Below, piece after piece: positions 1-8,915 of a DNA stretch of 64,000 bases. The stretch comes from an uncultured Lachnospiraceae bacterium (GTDB taxonomy: Bacteria; Bacillota; Clostridia; Lachnospirales; Lachnospiraceae): assembly GCA_934899185.1 (NCBI GenBank), contig CAKXYI010000001.1, positions 62,001-126,000 of the forward strand. Direction: 5' to 3'. A program made the position numbers and the translations under genes. The number at the start of each line of letters is the position of its first letter. Positions within the stretch are counted from its first letter, which is position 1. The notes under the pieces were generated by a model. It was not told the origin of the DNA. It saw only the letters and a list, made by a program, of their open reading frames with translations, and did not search any database.

Positions 1-21
1 CTTTTTTCATATGTTTTGTTT

Positions 22-1062
22 CTAGATGAGTTTATATTCCTTCAGTAACTGCTCACGATAGTCAGCATCCTTTGTGCTGCGGGAAAGGTCAGCAATGCGA
101 TTGTCATTCAAAAGCGACTGGGTCAAGCGATTTAAGATATCCATGCCACGCTTCTCTCCAATCTCAATACCGCGCTTCTCGCCATGTGCTTCTCCAATCT
201 CTATTCCATCCTCTACACCTTCTTCATAGGTATCTTTCAGATGTTTTTCCTGATCATATTCAAATAAACACATACGCAGTACCTCCGCCTTGTTCTTTTT
301 CAAGAAATCCGCTAGGACTCCCTTTTCGATACATTCACTGATCGCCAGTTCAACCGCTTCCATATGCTCGTAGTCTTTTTCATACTTTCGTACTGTATCT
401 ACAAATATCGCATACTGAGCAAGTGTCGGGCTTTTCTCCATCAAAGATGCGTTCTTTCCATAGTTGATATTGATGACCTGAACCTTTAAATCCAGCGCAA
501 TGTCTTCCGGATCATCCATATGCTCATAAGCGTCCGAAAGCCGCATGACTGACCGTTCCGGCAAATCTTCTATTCCATTATAAAATACCACAAACTGCGG
601 CGAAGGTAAATGTATCTTTCTTGAACCATAAATATTTTTATCATACACCAATGCTGAATAAATACATGCTATATAAAACAAATCCCGCAACGGCATATTC
701 GGGTTATAAGTTGACTGGTGTTCATAAAGTGCCAGCCTGCCGTCAATGATAAAAGACACATCATTTTTCATCCCGATATAGATGGCATTCTCCAAGGTCG
801 TGATCTGCAAATCATTCGGATCGTCGTAGTCCGTATTATTGATGGCATTATAAACTTCCAGTGCTACCACTGGATCCTTTAAAAGCATACGGATCATATG
901 ATCCTTAAATGCCCGATCCGGTCTGCCCAACAACTGCAATAATCGTTTGACATAGGTTTCCAGATCCTGTTCTGTAATACCTGTCACTTTGCTACTACTT
1001 GTAGCCTCCCGCGTCTTTATCTCTCCTGTGCCCCATTTTTCCTGTCGTTCTGTTTCTTTCAT
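22..1062 (-). CDS. Rpn/PD-(D/E)XK nuclease family protein, copy 1
   Basis: A 346-residue protein of the Rpn-type (recombination-promoting nuclease / putative transposase) PD-(D/E)XK family. An Asp near residue 101 (MKNDVSF) precedes the EHQS motif at 114-117, where Gln replaces the usual catalytic Lys, as is normal in this family. The C-terminal part (about 275-310) holds repeated G-x-E-x-G steps (EIGEAHGEKRGIEIGEKRG), a known trait of these proteins. A ribosome site GGAAAGGA lies just before the ATG. A close paralogue is at 21791-22789, and the two also share about 200 bp of upstream DNA. The family is linked to RecA-independent DNA exchange in E. coli; the role here is unknown. Confidence is high for the family, low for activity. 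Confidence 0.85.
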   Translation of the reverse strand: MKETERQEKWGTGEIKTREATSSSKVTGITEQDLETYVKRLLQLLGRPDRAFKDHMIRMLLKDPVVALEVYNAINNTDYDDPNDLQITTLENAIYIGMKNDVSFIIDGRLALYEHQSTYNPNMPLRDLFYIACIYSALVYDKNIYGSRKIHLPSPQFVVFYNGIEDLPERSVMRLSDAYEHMDDPEDIALDLKVQVININYGKNASLMEKSPTLAQYAIFVDTVRKYEKDYEHMEAVELAISECIEKGVLADFLKKNKAEVLRMCLFEYDQEKHLKDTYEEGVEDGIEIGEAHGEKRGIEIGEKRGMDILNRLTQSLLNDNRIADLSRSTKDADYREQLLKEYKLI

Positions 1063-1153
1063 ACCTCATCCTTTCCGCGATAAAAAGAGAATTCCCGCGT
1101 TTGTAAAAACTCCCCATTTTACATCGCTTTGCATAATTAAAAAGTGAATTCAT

Positions 1154-1168
1154 CCGGTGACTCACCGG
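1154..1168. repeat. Leader hairpin of Rpn copy 1
   Basis: CCGGTG ACT CACCGG forms a six-base-pair stem with a three-base loop in the region upstream of the Rpn gene. The matching place upstream of the second Rpn gene carries CTGGTG AAA CACCAG. One base pair changes on both sides, so pairing is kept. The role is unknown (leader RNA structure, operator or DNA-end signal). Confidence 0.55.
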
Positions 1169-1270
1169 TTGTGATAATATCCAGATCGGGTATCCATGCA
1201 AGAAAGTATGACATAGATATAGAATGAAAGCAAGAAAAGAATTCTTAAATTTTTATAAACAAGCCAAAAA

Positions 1271-1301
1271 GGGACGCTCCTTGTGGCAAAAGGAACGTCC
1301 C
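1271..1301 (-). repeat. 31-nt REP-like palindromic repeat, copy A (terminator-like)
   Basis: Read on the minus strand this is GGGACGTTCC, then TTTTGCCACA, then AGGAGCGTCCC. It forms a stem and is followed by TTTTT, so it can act as a terminator after the uxaC fragment. Three more copies are in the window: 37147-37177, 39219-39249 and 39787-39817, the last two being the ends of the large palindrome. Confidence 0.7.
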
Positions 1302-1308
1302 GGATGTA

Positions 1309-1821
1309 CTAAATTTCGAAATAACGTTTTGCGTTGCGATATGAAATGCCTTCTACAATCTTCTGTAAAGACTTGTCGTCTGCCGGGTACTCTCCATTTT
1401 CTACCCAGTTTCCTATCAGTTCGCACATAATGCGGCGGAAATACTCGTGTCTTGTGTAAGACAGGAAACTTCTGGAATCTGTCAGCATACCGATAAAGTT
1501 GCCAAGGAGTCCTAAATTCGCCAGTGAAGTCATCTGCTCCATCATGCCGGTCTTATTGTCATTGAACCACCATGCAGAACCATGCTGGATCTTGCCGACT
1601 GCCTCAGAAGACTGGAAGCATCCGGTCCCAAGGCTTCAAAGATCTTGCGGTTGTTATCACGCTTCACGCCATAGTGCAACTGCATTACCCAGTTCAGACG
1701 ATGGTACTCTTTGCCAAGATGCATGAGCACGCCCATCTTGTATTTACCGATTTCTTCGTGGCTCAAAGCCTGTCCTGCCATCTTCTTTGCAAATACTGCT
1801 TCAACTTCGTCCTCGGTAACA
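1309..1821 (-). pseudogene. 5'-truncated, internally deleted copy of uxaC
   Basis: This matches the 3' part of intact uxaC (3596-4256) almost base for base, but it has no 5' half. It also lacks 148 bp found in the intact gene, removed between two GCATCCG heptamers (3905-3911 and 4053-4059 in the intact copy), which shifts the frame. The last 50 or so bases before the stop differ from the intact copy while the central 250 bases are identical, which suggests recent recombination between the copies. The fragment begins 20 bases after the stop of the chemotaxis gene and ends at the terminator-like repeat at 1271-1301. It cannot encode an active isomerase. Confidence 0.93.
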
Positions 1822-1840
1822 AAAGAAAGTTTTTCTCTCT

Positions 1841-3553
1841 CTAATCTTCAGATTCTGCCACTTTGAATCTGCTGATCATTTCTTTTAGATTATCAGCCTC
1901 ACTGCTCATTTCCTGGCTCGCTGCTGCACATTGTTCCGATGTCGCAGAATTGGACTGTACGACATCATTAATCTGCTCTATGCCTTCATTAATCTGCAGG
2001 ATTTCTTCCGTCTGTGTTTCGAGCGTATTTGCTATGCCCATCACTTCATTTGTGATAACTTTTGATTCTTTTGCCACATCTTCCAGTTGTTTTGCGGTAT
2101 CCTCAGCTACCACCATACCTTTTTCAACTGCTTTCACAGAAGTTTCAATGAGTACAGCTGATTCCTGTGCCGCCTGCGCACTCTGATCTGCTAAAATATT
2201 TACCTGATTTGCCACGACTGCAAAGCCTTTTCCGGCTTCACCGGCTCTTGCCGCTTCGATAGATGCATTCAAAGCAAGTAAATTTGTCTGGTTTGCAATT
2301 TCATTAATGGTTGAAATAATCTTATCAATCTCTTGTGAAGCATCATTGATTTCATTCATGGAAGAGACCATTTCCTGCATTTTTCCGTTGCTTTCTATGA
2401 TATCTTCGCCTAATTTTTCAACTCTCTTGCTGATTTCCTTTGTCGTTTTAGAGTTATTTTCCACCTGTTCTGAAACCGTCGAAACAGTTGCTGTCAACTC
2501 TTCCACAACTGCAGCCTGGCTGGTTGCTCCCTCTGCTAATTCATTGGAACTTAATGCTAACTGTTCTGCACCACTTGACACTTCCTGTGAAACATTCTGG
2601 ATTCCCCGTACGGTTCCGGACATACTCTTTTCAAAAATCATAAAGGAATTTAAAATGCCAATAAAATCGCCTTTCCATTCAACTTCCGGTTTCACATCAA
2701 AGTCTCCATCCGAAAACAGTTTCATCGCACGGTCAATATCATCTACATAGGTACCTAAAATACGAATGGATTTTCGCATGCTATGCGCAAGGCGACCAAT
2801 TTCATCCTCCGAGCGGTACTCCAATGTACTATGCAGATTTCCCTCCGTCAGTTCCTTCGCAACATCTTCAATCGCGTGCAATGGTTCTAAAATGGTTTCC
2901 AGTACTCTCTTGCCTATCTTCTGTGACAGAATAAGCGCGACAATAAGAAATGTAATGATCACACAAAAGCTAACAATTGCACAGACAACTGTTTTCCTGA
3001 CAGCATGCATACTCTGCTCATCTGCCAGCTTATTAATTTTCAAAGCAATACCTACCAATTTGTCAAGTGCCGGTGTACATTCGCCCAGAATATCCTCAAT
3101 CGCCTCTTGATCCTTGCCAGCTTCAATTTGATTTATAATGTCATATGCCTTATTGCCCCAGTCAGAAAGTGCTGATGCATACTCCTCGTAAAGTTCATCT
3201 GAAACAACGCCTGTTCTTTTGATGATTTTTAGTTCATCATCTACTTCTCCAAGCAGCCTTTTTACGGTTGCCTCATAACCCTTATAAGACGACGGATCCT
3301 CATTTAATGCCATTTCCCTGATATTTCTTGCTGCTGCATTCACATCAATTCTACAGATTTTAACTGCCTGATCTGCTGCATTGACTTTTTCTACATAGTT
3401 ATACATATTCACACACAAAACACCTATGACCAGCATGGACAGCAATCCGGATGCCAACATCATGGCAATGACTATTTTATAGCCATAGTCAATTCTTTCT
3501 TTCAAATGCTTGTGTTCAAATTTTTCTCTTACTGTGACCTTTTTTGACAACAT
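1841..3553 (-). CDS. Methyl-accepting chemotaxis protein
   Basis: A 570-residue membrane chemoreceptor. Membrane helix 1 is about residues 27-50 and helix 2 about 188-210. Between them lies a roughly 140-residue, mostly helical extracytoplasmic sensor of the four-helix-bundle type. A HAMP domain (about 211-265) follows, then the long cytoplasmic coiled coil with the conserved hairpin tip at about 408-458 ([20 protein letters not shown]), which contacts CheA and CheW. The ligand is unknown. The gene starts 42 bp after the uxaC stop codon and is followed by a truncated uxaC copy, so it appears to have been inserted just behind uxaC. A co-transcribed receptor might sense uronates, but that is inference. 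The ribosome site is GGAAGGAAG. Confidence 0.95.
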   Translation of the reverse strand: MLSKKVTVREKFEHKHLKERIDYGYKIVIAMMLASGLLSMLVIGVLCVNMYNYVEKVNAADQAVKICRIDVNAAARNIREMALNEDPSSYKGYEATVKRLLGEVDDELKIIKRTGVVSDELYEEYASALSDWGNKAYDIINQIEAGKDQEAIEDILGECTPALDKLVGIALKINKLADEQSMHAVRKTVVCAIVSFCVIITFLIVALILSQKIGKRVLETILEPLHAIEDVAKELTEGNLHSTLEYRSEDEIGRLAHSMRKSIRILGTYVDDIDRAMKLFSDGDFDVKPEVEWKGDFIGILNSFMIFEKSMSGTVRGIQNVSQEVSSGAEQLALSSNELAEGATSQAAVVEELTATVSTVSEQVENNSKTTKEISKRVEKLGEDIIESNGKMQEMVSSMNEINDASQEIDKIISTINEIANQTNLLALNASIEAARAGEAGKGFAVVANQVNILADQSAQAAQESAVLIETSVKAVEKGMVVAEDTAKQLEDVAKESKVITNEVMGIANTLETQTEEILQINEGIEQINDVVQSNSATSEQCAAASQEMSSEADNLKEMISRFKVAESED

Positions 3554-3595
3554 AAATCATTACTTCCTTCCACAAAATCAATCATTAGGCATGTA

Positions 3596-4990
3596 CTAGA
3601 TTTCAAAATAACGTTTTGCGTTGCGGTAAGAAATACCCTCGACGATCTTCTGTAAAGACTTGTCGTCTGCCGGGTACTCTCCATTTTCTACCCAGTTTCC
3701 TATCAGTTCGCACATAATGCGGCGGAAATACTCGTGTCTTGTGTAAGACAGGAAACTTCTGGAATCTGTCAGCATACCGATAAAGTTGCCAAGGAGTCCT
3801 AAATTCGCCAGTGAAGTCATCTGCTCCATCATGCCGGTCTTATTGTCATTGAACCACCATGCAGAACCATGCTGGATCTTGCCGACTGCCTCAGAAGACT
3901 GGAAGCATCCGATGATGGTTCCGATCGCTGCATTATCGATCGGGTTCAAGGAGTAGATGATGGTCTTTGGCAGTTCATCCGTATATGCCAGGGCATTCAA
4001 GAAATCAGCCAGTTCGTTGATCGGTGCACTGGTAGAAATGCTGTCGATACCCGCATCCGGTCCCAAGGCTTCAAAGATCTTGCGGTTGTTATCACGCTTC
4101 ACGCCATAGTGCAACTGCATTACCCAGTTCAGACGATGGTACTCTTTGCCAAGATGCATGAGCACGCCCATCTTGTACTTACCGATCTCTTCTCGACTCA
4201 AATCCTGTCCTGCCATCTTCTTTGCAAATACTGCTTCAACTTCGTCCTCGGTAACATCTGCATATGCAACATATTCCAGGCCATGATCACTGACGCAGCA
4301 GCCTGCTTCCTTGAAGTATTCCATTCTCTTGGTAAGCGCAGTCTTAAGGTCCGCAAAAGATGTGATCTTCATATCTGCTGCCTGTCCCAGTTTCTCCATA
4401 TAAGAAACGAAATCGTCTTTTTCGATATTAACAGCCTTATCCGGTCTCCATGACGGAAGCACCTTGACATCAAAAGTCTCATCTGCCGCGATCATCTTAT
4501 GCCAGTGCAGATCGTCGATCGGATCATCTGTCGTTCCGATCATTTCTACGTTGGAATCCAAGATCAACTGTCTTGCAGACATGGTCTTTAACTTTTCATT
4601 GCAAAGGTTCCAGACCTCTTCTGCAGTCTCACCATTCAAGGCGCCTGTATAACCAAAATATCTCTGTAACTCCAAATGTGACCAATGATAAAGCGGATTA
4701 CCGATCGCCATTTCCAATGTTTCAGCCCATTTCTGGAATTTTTCACGGTCTGTCGCATCGCCTGTGATGTAGCGTTCTTCCACACCGTTAGAACGCATCT
4801 GACGCCACTTATAGTGATCGCCGCCCAGCCATACCTGTGTGATATTGTCAAAATGTGCATCCTCAGCGATCTCCTGCGGGCTCAAATGACAGTGATAGTC
4901 AATAATCGGCATATTCTTTGCAAAATCATGGAACAAATGCTTTGCTGTATCGGTTGTCAAAAGGAAATCTTCATCCATAAATTTTTTCAT
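3596..4990 (-). CDS. uxaC: Glucuronate isomerase (uronate isomerase)
   Basis: A 464-residue uronate isomerase of the amidohydrolase superfamily, full length for the family. It converts D-glucuronate to D-fructuronate and D-galacturonate to D-tagaturonate. The N-terminal metal motif DYHCH (residues 31-35) is present, as are conserved blocks such as LGKEYHRLNWVMQLHYG and the C-terminal [10 protein letters not shown]. It is the last enzyme gene of the hexuronate operon uxuA-uxuB-eda-uxaC. No tagaturonate reductase or altronate dehydratase is in the window, so the glucuronate branch is favoured. A 3' fragment of the gene is duplicated at 1309-1821. The start is the ATG at 4990 (MKKFMDEDF). Confidence 0.96.
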   Translation of the reverse strand: MKKFMDEDFLLTTDTAKHLFHDFAKNMPIIDYHCHLSPQEIAEDAHFDNITQVWLGGDHYKWRQMRSNGVEERYITGDATDREKFQKWAETLEMAIGNPLYHWSHLELQRYFGYTGALNGETAEEVWNLCNEKLKTMSARQLILDSNVEMIGTTDDPIDDLHWHKMIAADETFDVKVLPSWRPDKAVNIEKDDFVSYMEKLGQAADMKITSFADLKTALTKRMEYFKEAGCCVSDHGLEYVAYADVTEDEVEAVFAKKMAGQDLSREEIGKYKMGVLMHLGKEYHRLNWVMQLHYGVKRDNNRKIFEALGPDAGIDSISTSAPINELADFLNALAYTDELPKTIIYSLNPIDNAAIGTIIGCFQSSEAVGKIQHGSAWWFNDNKTGMMEQMTSLANLGLLGNFIGMLTDSRSFLSYTRHEYFRRIMCELIGNWVENGEYPADDKSLQKIVEGISYRNAKRYFEI

Positions 4991-5028
4991 AATTTTTGTC
5001 CTTTCTGTCTTCGCATTTCTCTTTTATC

Positions 5029-5071
5029 ACAAAATCGCCCACGGATCCTTGCAATCTGTGAACGATTTTGT
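5029..5071 (-). promoter_or_regulatory. Long hairpin between eda and uxaC
   Basis: ACAAAATCG at 5029-5037 is complementary to CGATTTTGT at 5063-5071, and the inner bases (CAC/GTG, GAT/ATC) also pair. On the minus-strand transcript the stem falls just after eda and ahead of uxaC, so it may be a leaky terminator, a processing site or an mRNA stabiliser. Its function is not known. Confidence 0.45.
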
Positions 5072-5089
5072 ATGAGTCTATATAATGAA

Positions 5090-5728
5090 TTAAGCGTTCT
5101 TTACAAGGTCTACAGCGCTCTTTGTCATAGCCTTGATCTCGTCAAACTTACCAGCCTTAACAAGATCGCCCTTAACCATCCAACTTCCGCCTGCTGCGAT
5201 GATCTTTGGCTCAGCAAGATACTCTAAGATATTTGCTTCGCTTACACCACCGGTAGGCATAAAACGCATCTGTGGGAAAGGAGCTGCCAAAGCCTTGATG
5301 GTCTTGAGTCCGCCAAACTGTGCTGCCGGGAAGAACTTTGCTACCGGAAGTCCATGGTTTACAACCATCATAAGTTCGGTTGGTGTGCATACACCCGGAA
5401 GGATTGGAATGTTGTTATCACAGCAGTATGTGGTAACTTCTTCAGAATATCCAGGTGTTACGATGAACTTTGCACCACACTCGATTGCCTGCTTGCACTG
5501 CTCTACGTTTACAACAGTACCTGCACCTACGAGCATTTCCGGGAAAGCCTCGCTCATAGCCTTGATAGAATCAGCGGCAGCGGCCGTACGGAAAGTAACC
5601 TCAGCAACCGGAAGTCCACCATCGATCAAAGCCTGTCCCAAAGGAAGTGCATCCTTTGCGTCCTCAAGAACAACAACTGGAACAATCTTCAGTTCTTCAA
5701 CTTTTTTTAATAATTCTTGCATTTCCAT
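5090..5728 (-). CDS. eda: KDPG (2-keto-3-deoxy-6-phosphogluconate) aldolase
   Basis: A 212-residue class I aldolase that splits KDPG into pyruvate and glyceraldehyde-3-phosphate, the last step of hexuronate breakdown; the family also acts on 4-hydroxy-2-oxoglutarate. Visible active-site parts are Glu43 in AEVTFRT, GAGTV at 68-72, the Schiff-base Lys131 in VAKFFPA, and the phosphate-binding MPTGGV. The length matches the family. It lies third in the operon after uxuB; the ribosome site GAGGT is before the ATG. No KDG kinase gene is seen in the window, so KDG phosphorylation must come from elsewhere. Confidence 0.96.
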   Translation of the reverse strand: MEMQELLKKVEELKIVPVVVLEDAKDALPLGQALIDGGLPVAEVTFRTAAAADSIKAMSEAFPEMLVGAGTVVNVEQCKQAIECGAKFIVTPGYSEEVTTYCCDNNIPILPGVCTPTELMMVVNHGLPVAKFFPAAQFGGLKTIKALAAPFPQMRFMPTGGVSEANILEYLAEPKIIAAGGSWMVKGDLVKAGKFDEIKAMTKSAVDLVKNA

Positions 5729-5835
5729 TATATATTACCTCTTTTCTACTTTATAACATAACAACGTTTCATTTAAGGAAGTTCATCCTTCGCCTTCGGC
5801 TTGGATTCACTAAGTTGCTTTCGGCCGCTTTCGGT

Positions 5836-6687
5836 TTATACCCCTGAGTAAGCAGAGAAACCACCATCAACAGGAAGAACGACACCTGTGATAAATCCGG
5901 CTGCATCGTTGTTCAGAAGGAATAAAAGGCTTCCGATCAACTCTTCTGATTCGCCGAAACGTCCCATTGGAGTAGCAGCAAGGATCTTGCCGGTACGTGG
6001 GGTTGGAGTTCCATCTTCGTTAAATAACAACTTAGCATTCTGCTTTGTTGAGAAGAATCCCGGTGCAATAGCGTTTACACGGATGCCAGCCTTTGAAAAG
6101 TGAACAGCAAGCCACTGTGTAAAGTTGCTGATTGCAGCCTTTGCTCCAGAATAGGCAGGAATTTTGGTGAGTGGAGTGAATGCATTCATTGAGGAAATAT
6201 TTAAAATATTACATCCTTCTTTGTCTACCATATCCTGGGCAAAGATCTGTGTTGGAAGCAATGTTCCAATGAAATTTAGGTTAAATACAAACTCTACTCC
6301 GCTTGGATCCAAGTCGAAGAAAGAAATTGTATCAGCGTCGATATCACCATGCTCGAAGTATTCCTTGTCTGTAGTGGCACGTGGGTTATTTCCGCCTGCG
6401 CCGTTGATAAGGATATCGCATGTACCAAGATCAGCAACAACTGCTTCATGTGTTGCGATCAGGCTGTCTTTTTCCAAAACATTTGTCTTATATGCCTTTG
6501 CTACACCGCCTTCTGCTACGATTCCGTCAGCAACCTTCTGTGCAGCTTCTTCATTTAAATCAAGGACTGCAACCTTAGCACCAGCCTGTGCAAGTGCCTG
6601 AGCGAACATTCCGCAAAGCACACCGCCTGCTCCTGTTACAACTGCAACCTTTCCTGAAAGATCTGTGTTAAGTGGTAATTTCATCAT
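5836..6687 (-). CDS. uxuB: SDR-type D-mannonate oxidoreductase (fructuronate reductase)
   Basis: A 283-residue short-chain dehydrogenase. The nucleotide-binding motif TGAGGVLCG is at 18-26, NGAGG at 95-99, and the catalytic Ser about 165 with Tyr179-x3-Lys183 (AYSGAK). Its place between uxuA and eda in a hexuronate operon indicates the SDR-family UxuB found in Firmicutes, which reduces fructuronate to mannonate. This differs from the larger E. coli UxuB family. A strong AGGAGG site stands 8 bases ahead of the first of two adjacent ATGs. A gluconate-5-dehydrogenase-like activity cannot be excluded from sequence alone. Confidence 0.9.
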   Translation of the reverse strand: MMKLPLNTDLSGKVAVVTGAGGVLCGMFAQALAQAGAKVAVLDLNEEAAQKVADGIVAEGGVAKAYKTNVLEKDSLIATHEAVVADLGTCDILINGAGGNNPRATTDKEYFEHGDIDADTISFFDLDPSGVEFVFNLNFIGTLLPTQIFAQDMVDKEGCNILNISSMNAFTPLTKIPAYSGAKAAISNFTQWLAVHFSKAGIRVNAIAPGFFSTKQNAKLLFNEDGTPTPRTGKILAATPMGRFGESEELIGSLLFLLNNDAAGFITGVVLPVDGGFSAYSGV

Positions 6688-6725
6688 TGTAAATTCCTCC
6701 TGTTATTATTGAAAATTAAAAACTA

Positions 6726-7781
6726 TTAGTTATTCTTATCAGCCTTTTCTACAGCCTCGAACAAGCCATTGATATAAGTTGCACCAAGTGCTCTGTCATA
6801 AAGACCGTAACCGGCACGACCTGTCTCGCCCCAGATCATTCTACCGTGGTCAGGACGAACATATCCTGTAAATCCGTTGTCATGCAGTGCCTTAACGATC
6901 GCATACATATCAAGGCTTCCGCAAGATGAAAGATGTGCTCTCTCCTCAAATCCGTTGTCAAGAACCTGTACGTTTCTAAGGTGTGCGAAGTGGATTCTTC
7001 CCATCTTTGCATACTTAGCAGCCATCTTTACAACATCGTTCTTTGCAGAGCATCCCAAAGATCCGGTACAAAGTGTGATGCCGTTATGAGGATCATCTAC
7101 AAGGCTGAGGAAACGGTCTAAGTTCTCCTCGCATGTGATGATTCTTGGAAGTCCAAAAATGCTCCAGCATGGATCATCTTCATGAATAGCCATGTTTACG
7201 TCACATTCTGCTGCTACAGGAATGATCTTCTCAAGGAAGTACTGTAAGTTGTTCCAAAGATCATCTTCTGATAATTCCTGATACTGTGCTACGATGTCCT
7301 TTAACTCTTCTCTAGAGTAACTTGCATCCCATCCAGGAAGTGTCAGATCACTGTCAGACTCGAGTGGATTTACCTGATCTACCTGCTCCTGATAATAAAC
7401 AAGGGATGTAGATCCGTCTGAAAGCGGATGATCGAGCTGTGTTCTTGTCCAATCAAATACCGGCATAAAGTTGTAGCATACGCACTTGATACCAGCCTCT
7501 GCAACACGGCGGATGTTCTCGCAGTAGTTCTCGATGTATTTGTCTCTGGAAGGCTTTCCTAACTTGATATCCTCGTGAACCGGGATACTCTCGATAACCT
7601 CAAAATGAAGACCTGCATCTTCTGTCTGCTTCTTTAACTTTGCGATAGACTCTCTGCTCCAAACTTCTCCAACAGGTACATCGTAAACTGCAGTTACGAT
7701 AGAATCCATACCAGGAATCTGTCTGATCTGCTCCAATGTCACCTTGTCGTCTTCTCCATACCAACGGAATGATAATTTCAT
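6726..7781 (-). CDS. uxuA: Mannonate dehydratase
   Basis: A 351-residue UxuA-family dehydratase converting D-mannonate to 2-keto-3-deoxygluconate. The opening MKLSFRWYG, the central [17 protein letters not shown], the metal-ligand region around LCTGSLG and IHFAHLRN, and RPDHGRM near the C terminus are all family hallmarks. The frame is open 15 bases further upstream, but the sequence AGGAGGG lies inside that extension, 9 bases before the ATG at 7781, so this start is chosen. It is the first gene of the uxuA-uxuB-eda-uxaC operon and diverges from an AraC-type gene. Confidence 0.95.
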   Translation of the reverse strand: MKLSFRWYGEDDKVTLEQIRQIPGMDSIVTAVYDVPVGEVWSRESIAKLKKQTEDAGLHFEVIESIPVHEDIKLGKPSRDKYIENYCENIRRVAEAGIKCVCYNFMPVFDWTRTQLDHPLSDGSTSLVYYQEQVDQVNPLESDSDLTLPGWDASYSREELKDIVAQYQELSEDDLWNNLQYFLEKIIPVAAECDVNMAIHEDDPCWSIFGLPRIITCEENLDRFLSLVDDPHNGITLCTGSLGCSAKNDVVKMAAKYAKMGRIHFAHLRNVQVLDNGFEERAHLSSCGSLDMYAIVKALHDNGFTGYVRPDHGRMIWGETGRAGYGLYDRALGATYINGLFEAVEKADKNN

Positions 7782-7894
7782 GTAGACCCTCCTCATGTTT
7801 TAAAAATTATTATGGGCGATTTGCTCTGCCCTTATGTCTCACTTCACTGTACCTATAATGTACATTCTTTCCTAAACTTTTGAAATCATAAAAC

Positions 7895-7922
7895 TTGTTG
7901 TAAACATTGCAAAAGTTGTTGT
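7895..7922. promoter_or_regulatory. Candidate AraC-type operator (TTGTTGT direct repeats)
   Basis: Two TTGTTGT heptamers start at 7895 and 7916, spaced 21 bp or two helical turns. They lie in the 200-bp divergent region between uxuA and the AraC gene at 7983. AraC-family dimers often bind such repeats. An inverted pair, ACTTTTG and CAAAAGT, overlaps them. The assignment is inferred from position and spacing only. Confidence 0.35.
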
Positions 7923-7982
7923 CAGGGTGTAAAATCATAGGCACAGAATGACATTTATAAAACAAGGATAAAGGGATCAGAC

Positions 7983-8912
7983 ATGGCAAAACATTATCAT
8001 TCACAATTTGACGAACGACAGGAAATGCAGACCTCAGATTTTGAGATCTTTTATTATGAAGACAAAGAGGCATCCGATGTATCCATGCATCGCCATGATT
8101 ATTATGAGATCTACTTCTTTTTAGAGGGAGATCTTTCTTATCAGATCGGTAAGAATGTCTACCCGCTGAAATACGGAGATATCTGCCTGATCCCGCCGGG
8201 CGTCTTTCACCGCCCGCAGTTTCATAGCAATGATAAGCCATATCGCCGCATGGTGCTCTGGCTGTCGCCGGATTTCTTTTCCCGCTTACAGGCATTGCAC
8301 CCGGATATCACCTACAGCTTCAATTATGGAAACCAGATCTCCTGCCATCATTTTTCCTGTGACTTTGCCAATGCCCAGATTCTCTTTGACAAACTGATCG
8401 ACATCATCGAAGAACGTCAGCGCGACATTCCTTTTCACGATGCCATGATCTCCTGCTACATTGCATCCCTGCTCCTTAGCATCAACCGCATTGTCTATAT
8501 GGGCGAACGCCCAACGGCTGCCAAGAGCGAACAGGGCAGCCTCTTTACCAGACTTTGCGAATATATCAACACGCATCTGGACGAAGATCTGAGTCTCAAT
8601 GCCCTTTCACGCGAATTTTATGTGAGTAAATACCACATTTCCCATGTATTTAAAGAAAATATGGGTATGTCTGTCCATCAGTACCTATTAAAAAAGAGGC
8701 TCTACGCCTGCAAGAACAATATCCTTGCCGGAGAGCCTCTGCGTGAAGTCGCCATGACTTATGGTTTTAAAGATTATACAAACTTTTTTAGAGCCTTCAA
8801 AAAGGAATTCGGTATCGGACCCAAGGAATATAAAGACTCCTTCGGCATTGTTGCCCAGACACATAAGGAAGCCACCGATACCATCGAGCATGCTGTGTTT
8901 GATGAGATTTAG
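7983..8912 (+). CDS. AraC-family regulator, likely of the hexuronate operon
   Basis: A 309-residue AraC/XylS-type regulator. Residues 20-100 form a cupin-like sensor (MHRHDYYEIYFFLEGD, then LIPPGVFHRP), with histidines placed as in arabinose-binding cupins. Residues about 190-290 hold the double helix-turn-helix (LSLNALSREFYVSKYHISHV and the ending GFKDYTNFFRAFKKEFG). It is transcribed away from uxuA, and candidate operator repeats lie in between, so it probably activates uxuA-uxuB-eda-uxaC in response to a uronate. The inducer is inferred, not shown. Confidence 0.9.
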   Translation: MAKHYHSQFDERQEMQTSDFEIFYYEDKEASDVSMHRHDYYEIYFFLEGDLSYQIGKNVYPLKYGDICLIPPGVFHRPQFHSNDKPYRRMVLWLSPDFFSRLQALHPDITYSFNYGNQISCHHFSCDFANAQILFDKLIDIIEERQRDIPFHDAMISCYIASLLLSINRIVYMGERPTAAKSEQGSLFTRLCEYINTHLDEDLSLNALSREFYVSKYHISHVFKENMGMSVHQYLLKKRLYACKNNILAGEPLREVAMTYGFKDYTNFFRAFKKEFGIGPKEYKDSFGIVAQTHKEATDTIEHAVFDEI

Positions 8913-8915
8913 GGG

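Noticed and set aside
7810..8295. 161-codon minus-strand frame opposite the AraC gene
   Set aside because: It lies antisense to the well-supported AraC gene, has low-complexity, Arg/His-rich content and no ribosome site.
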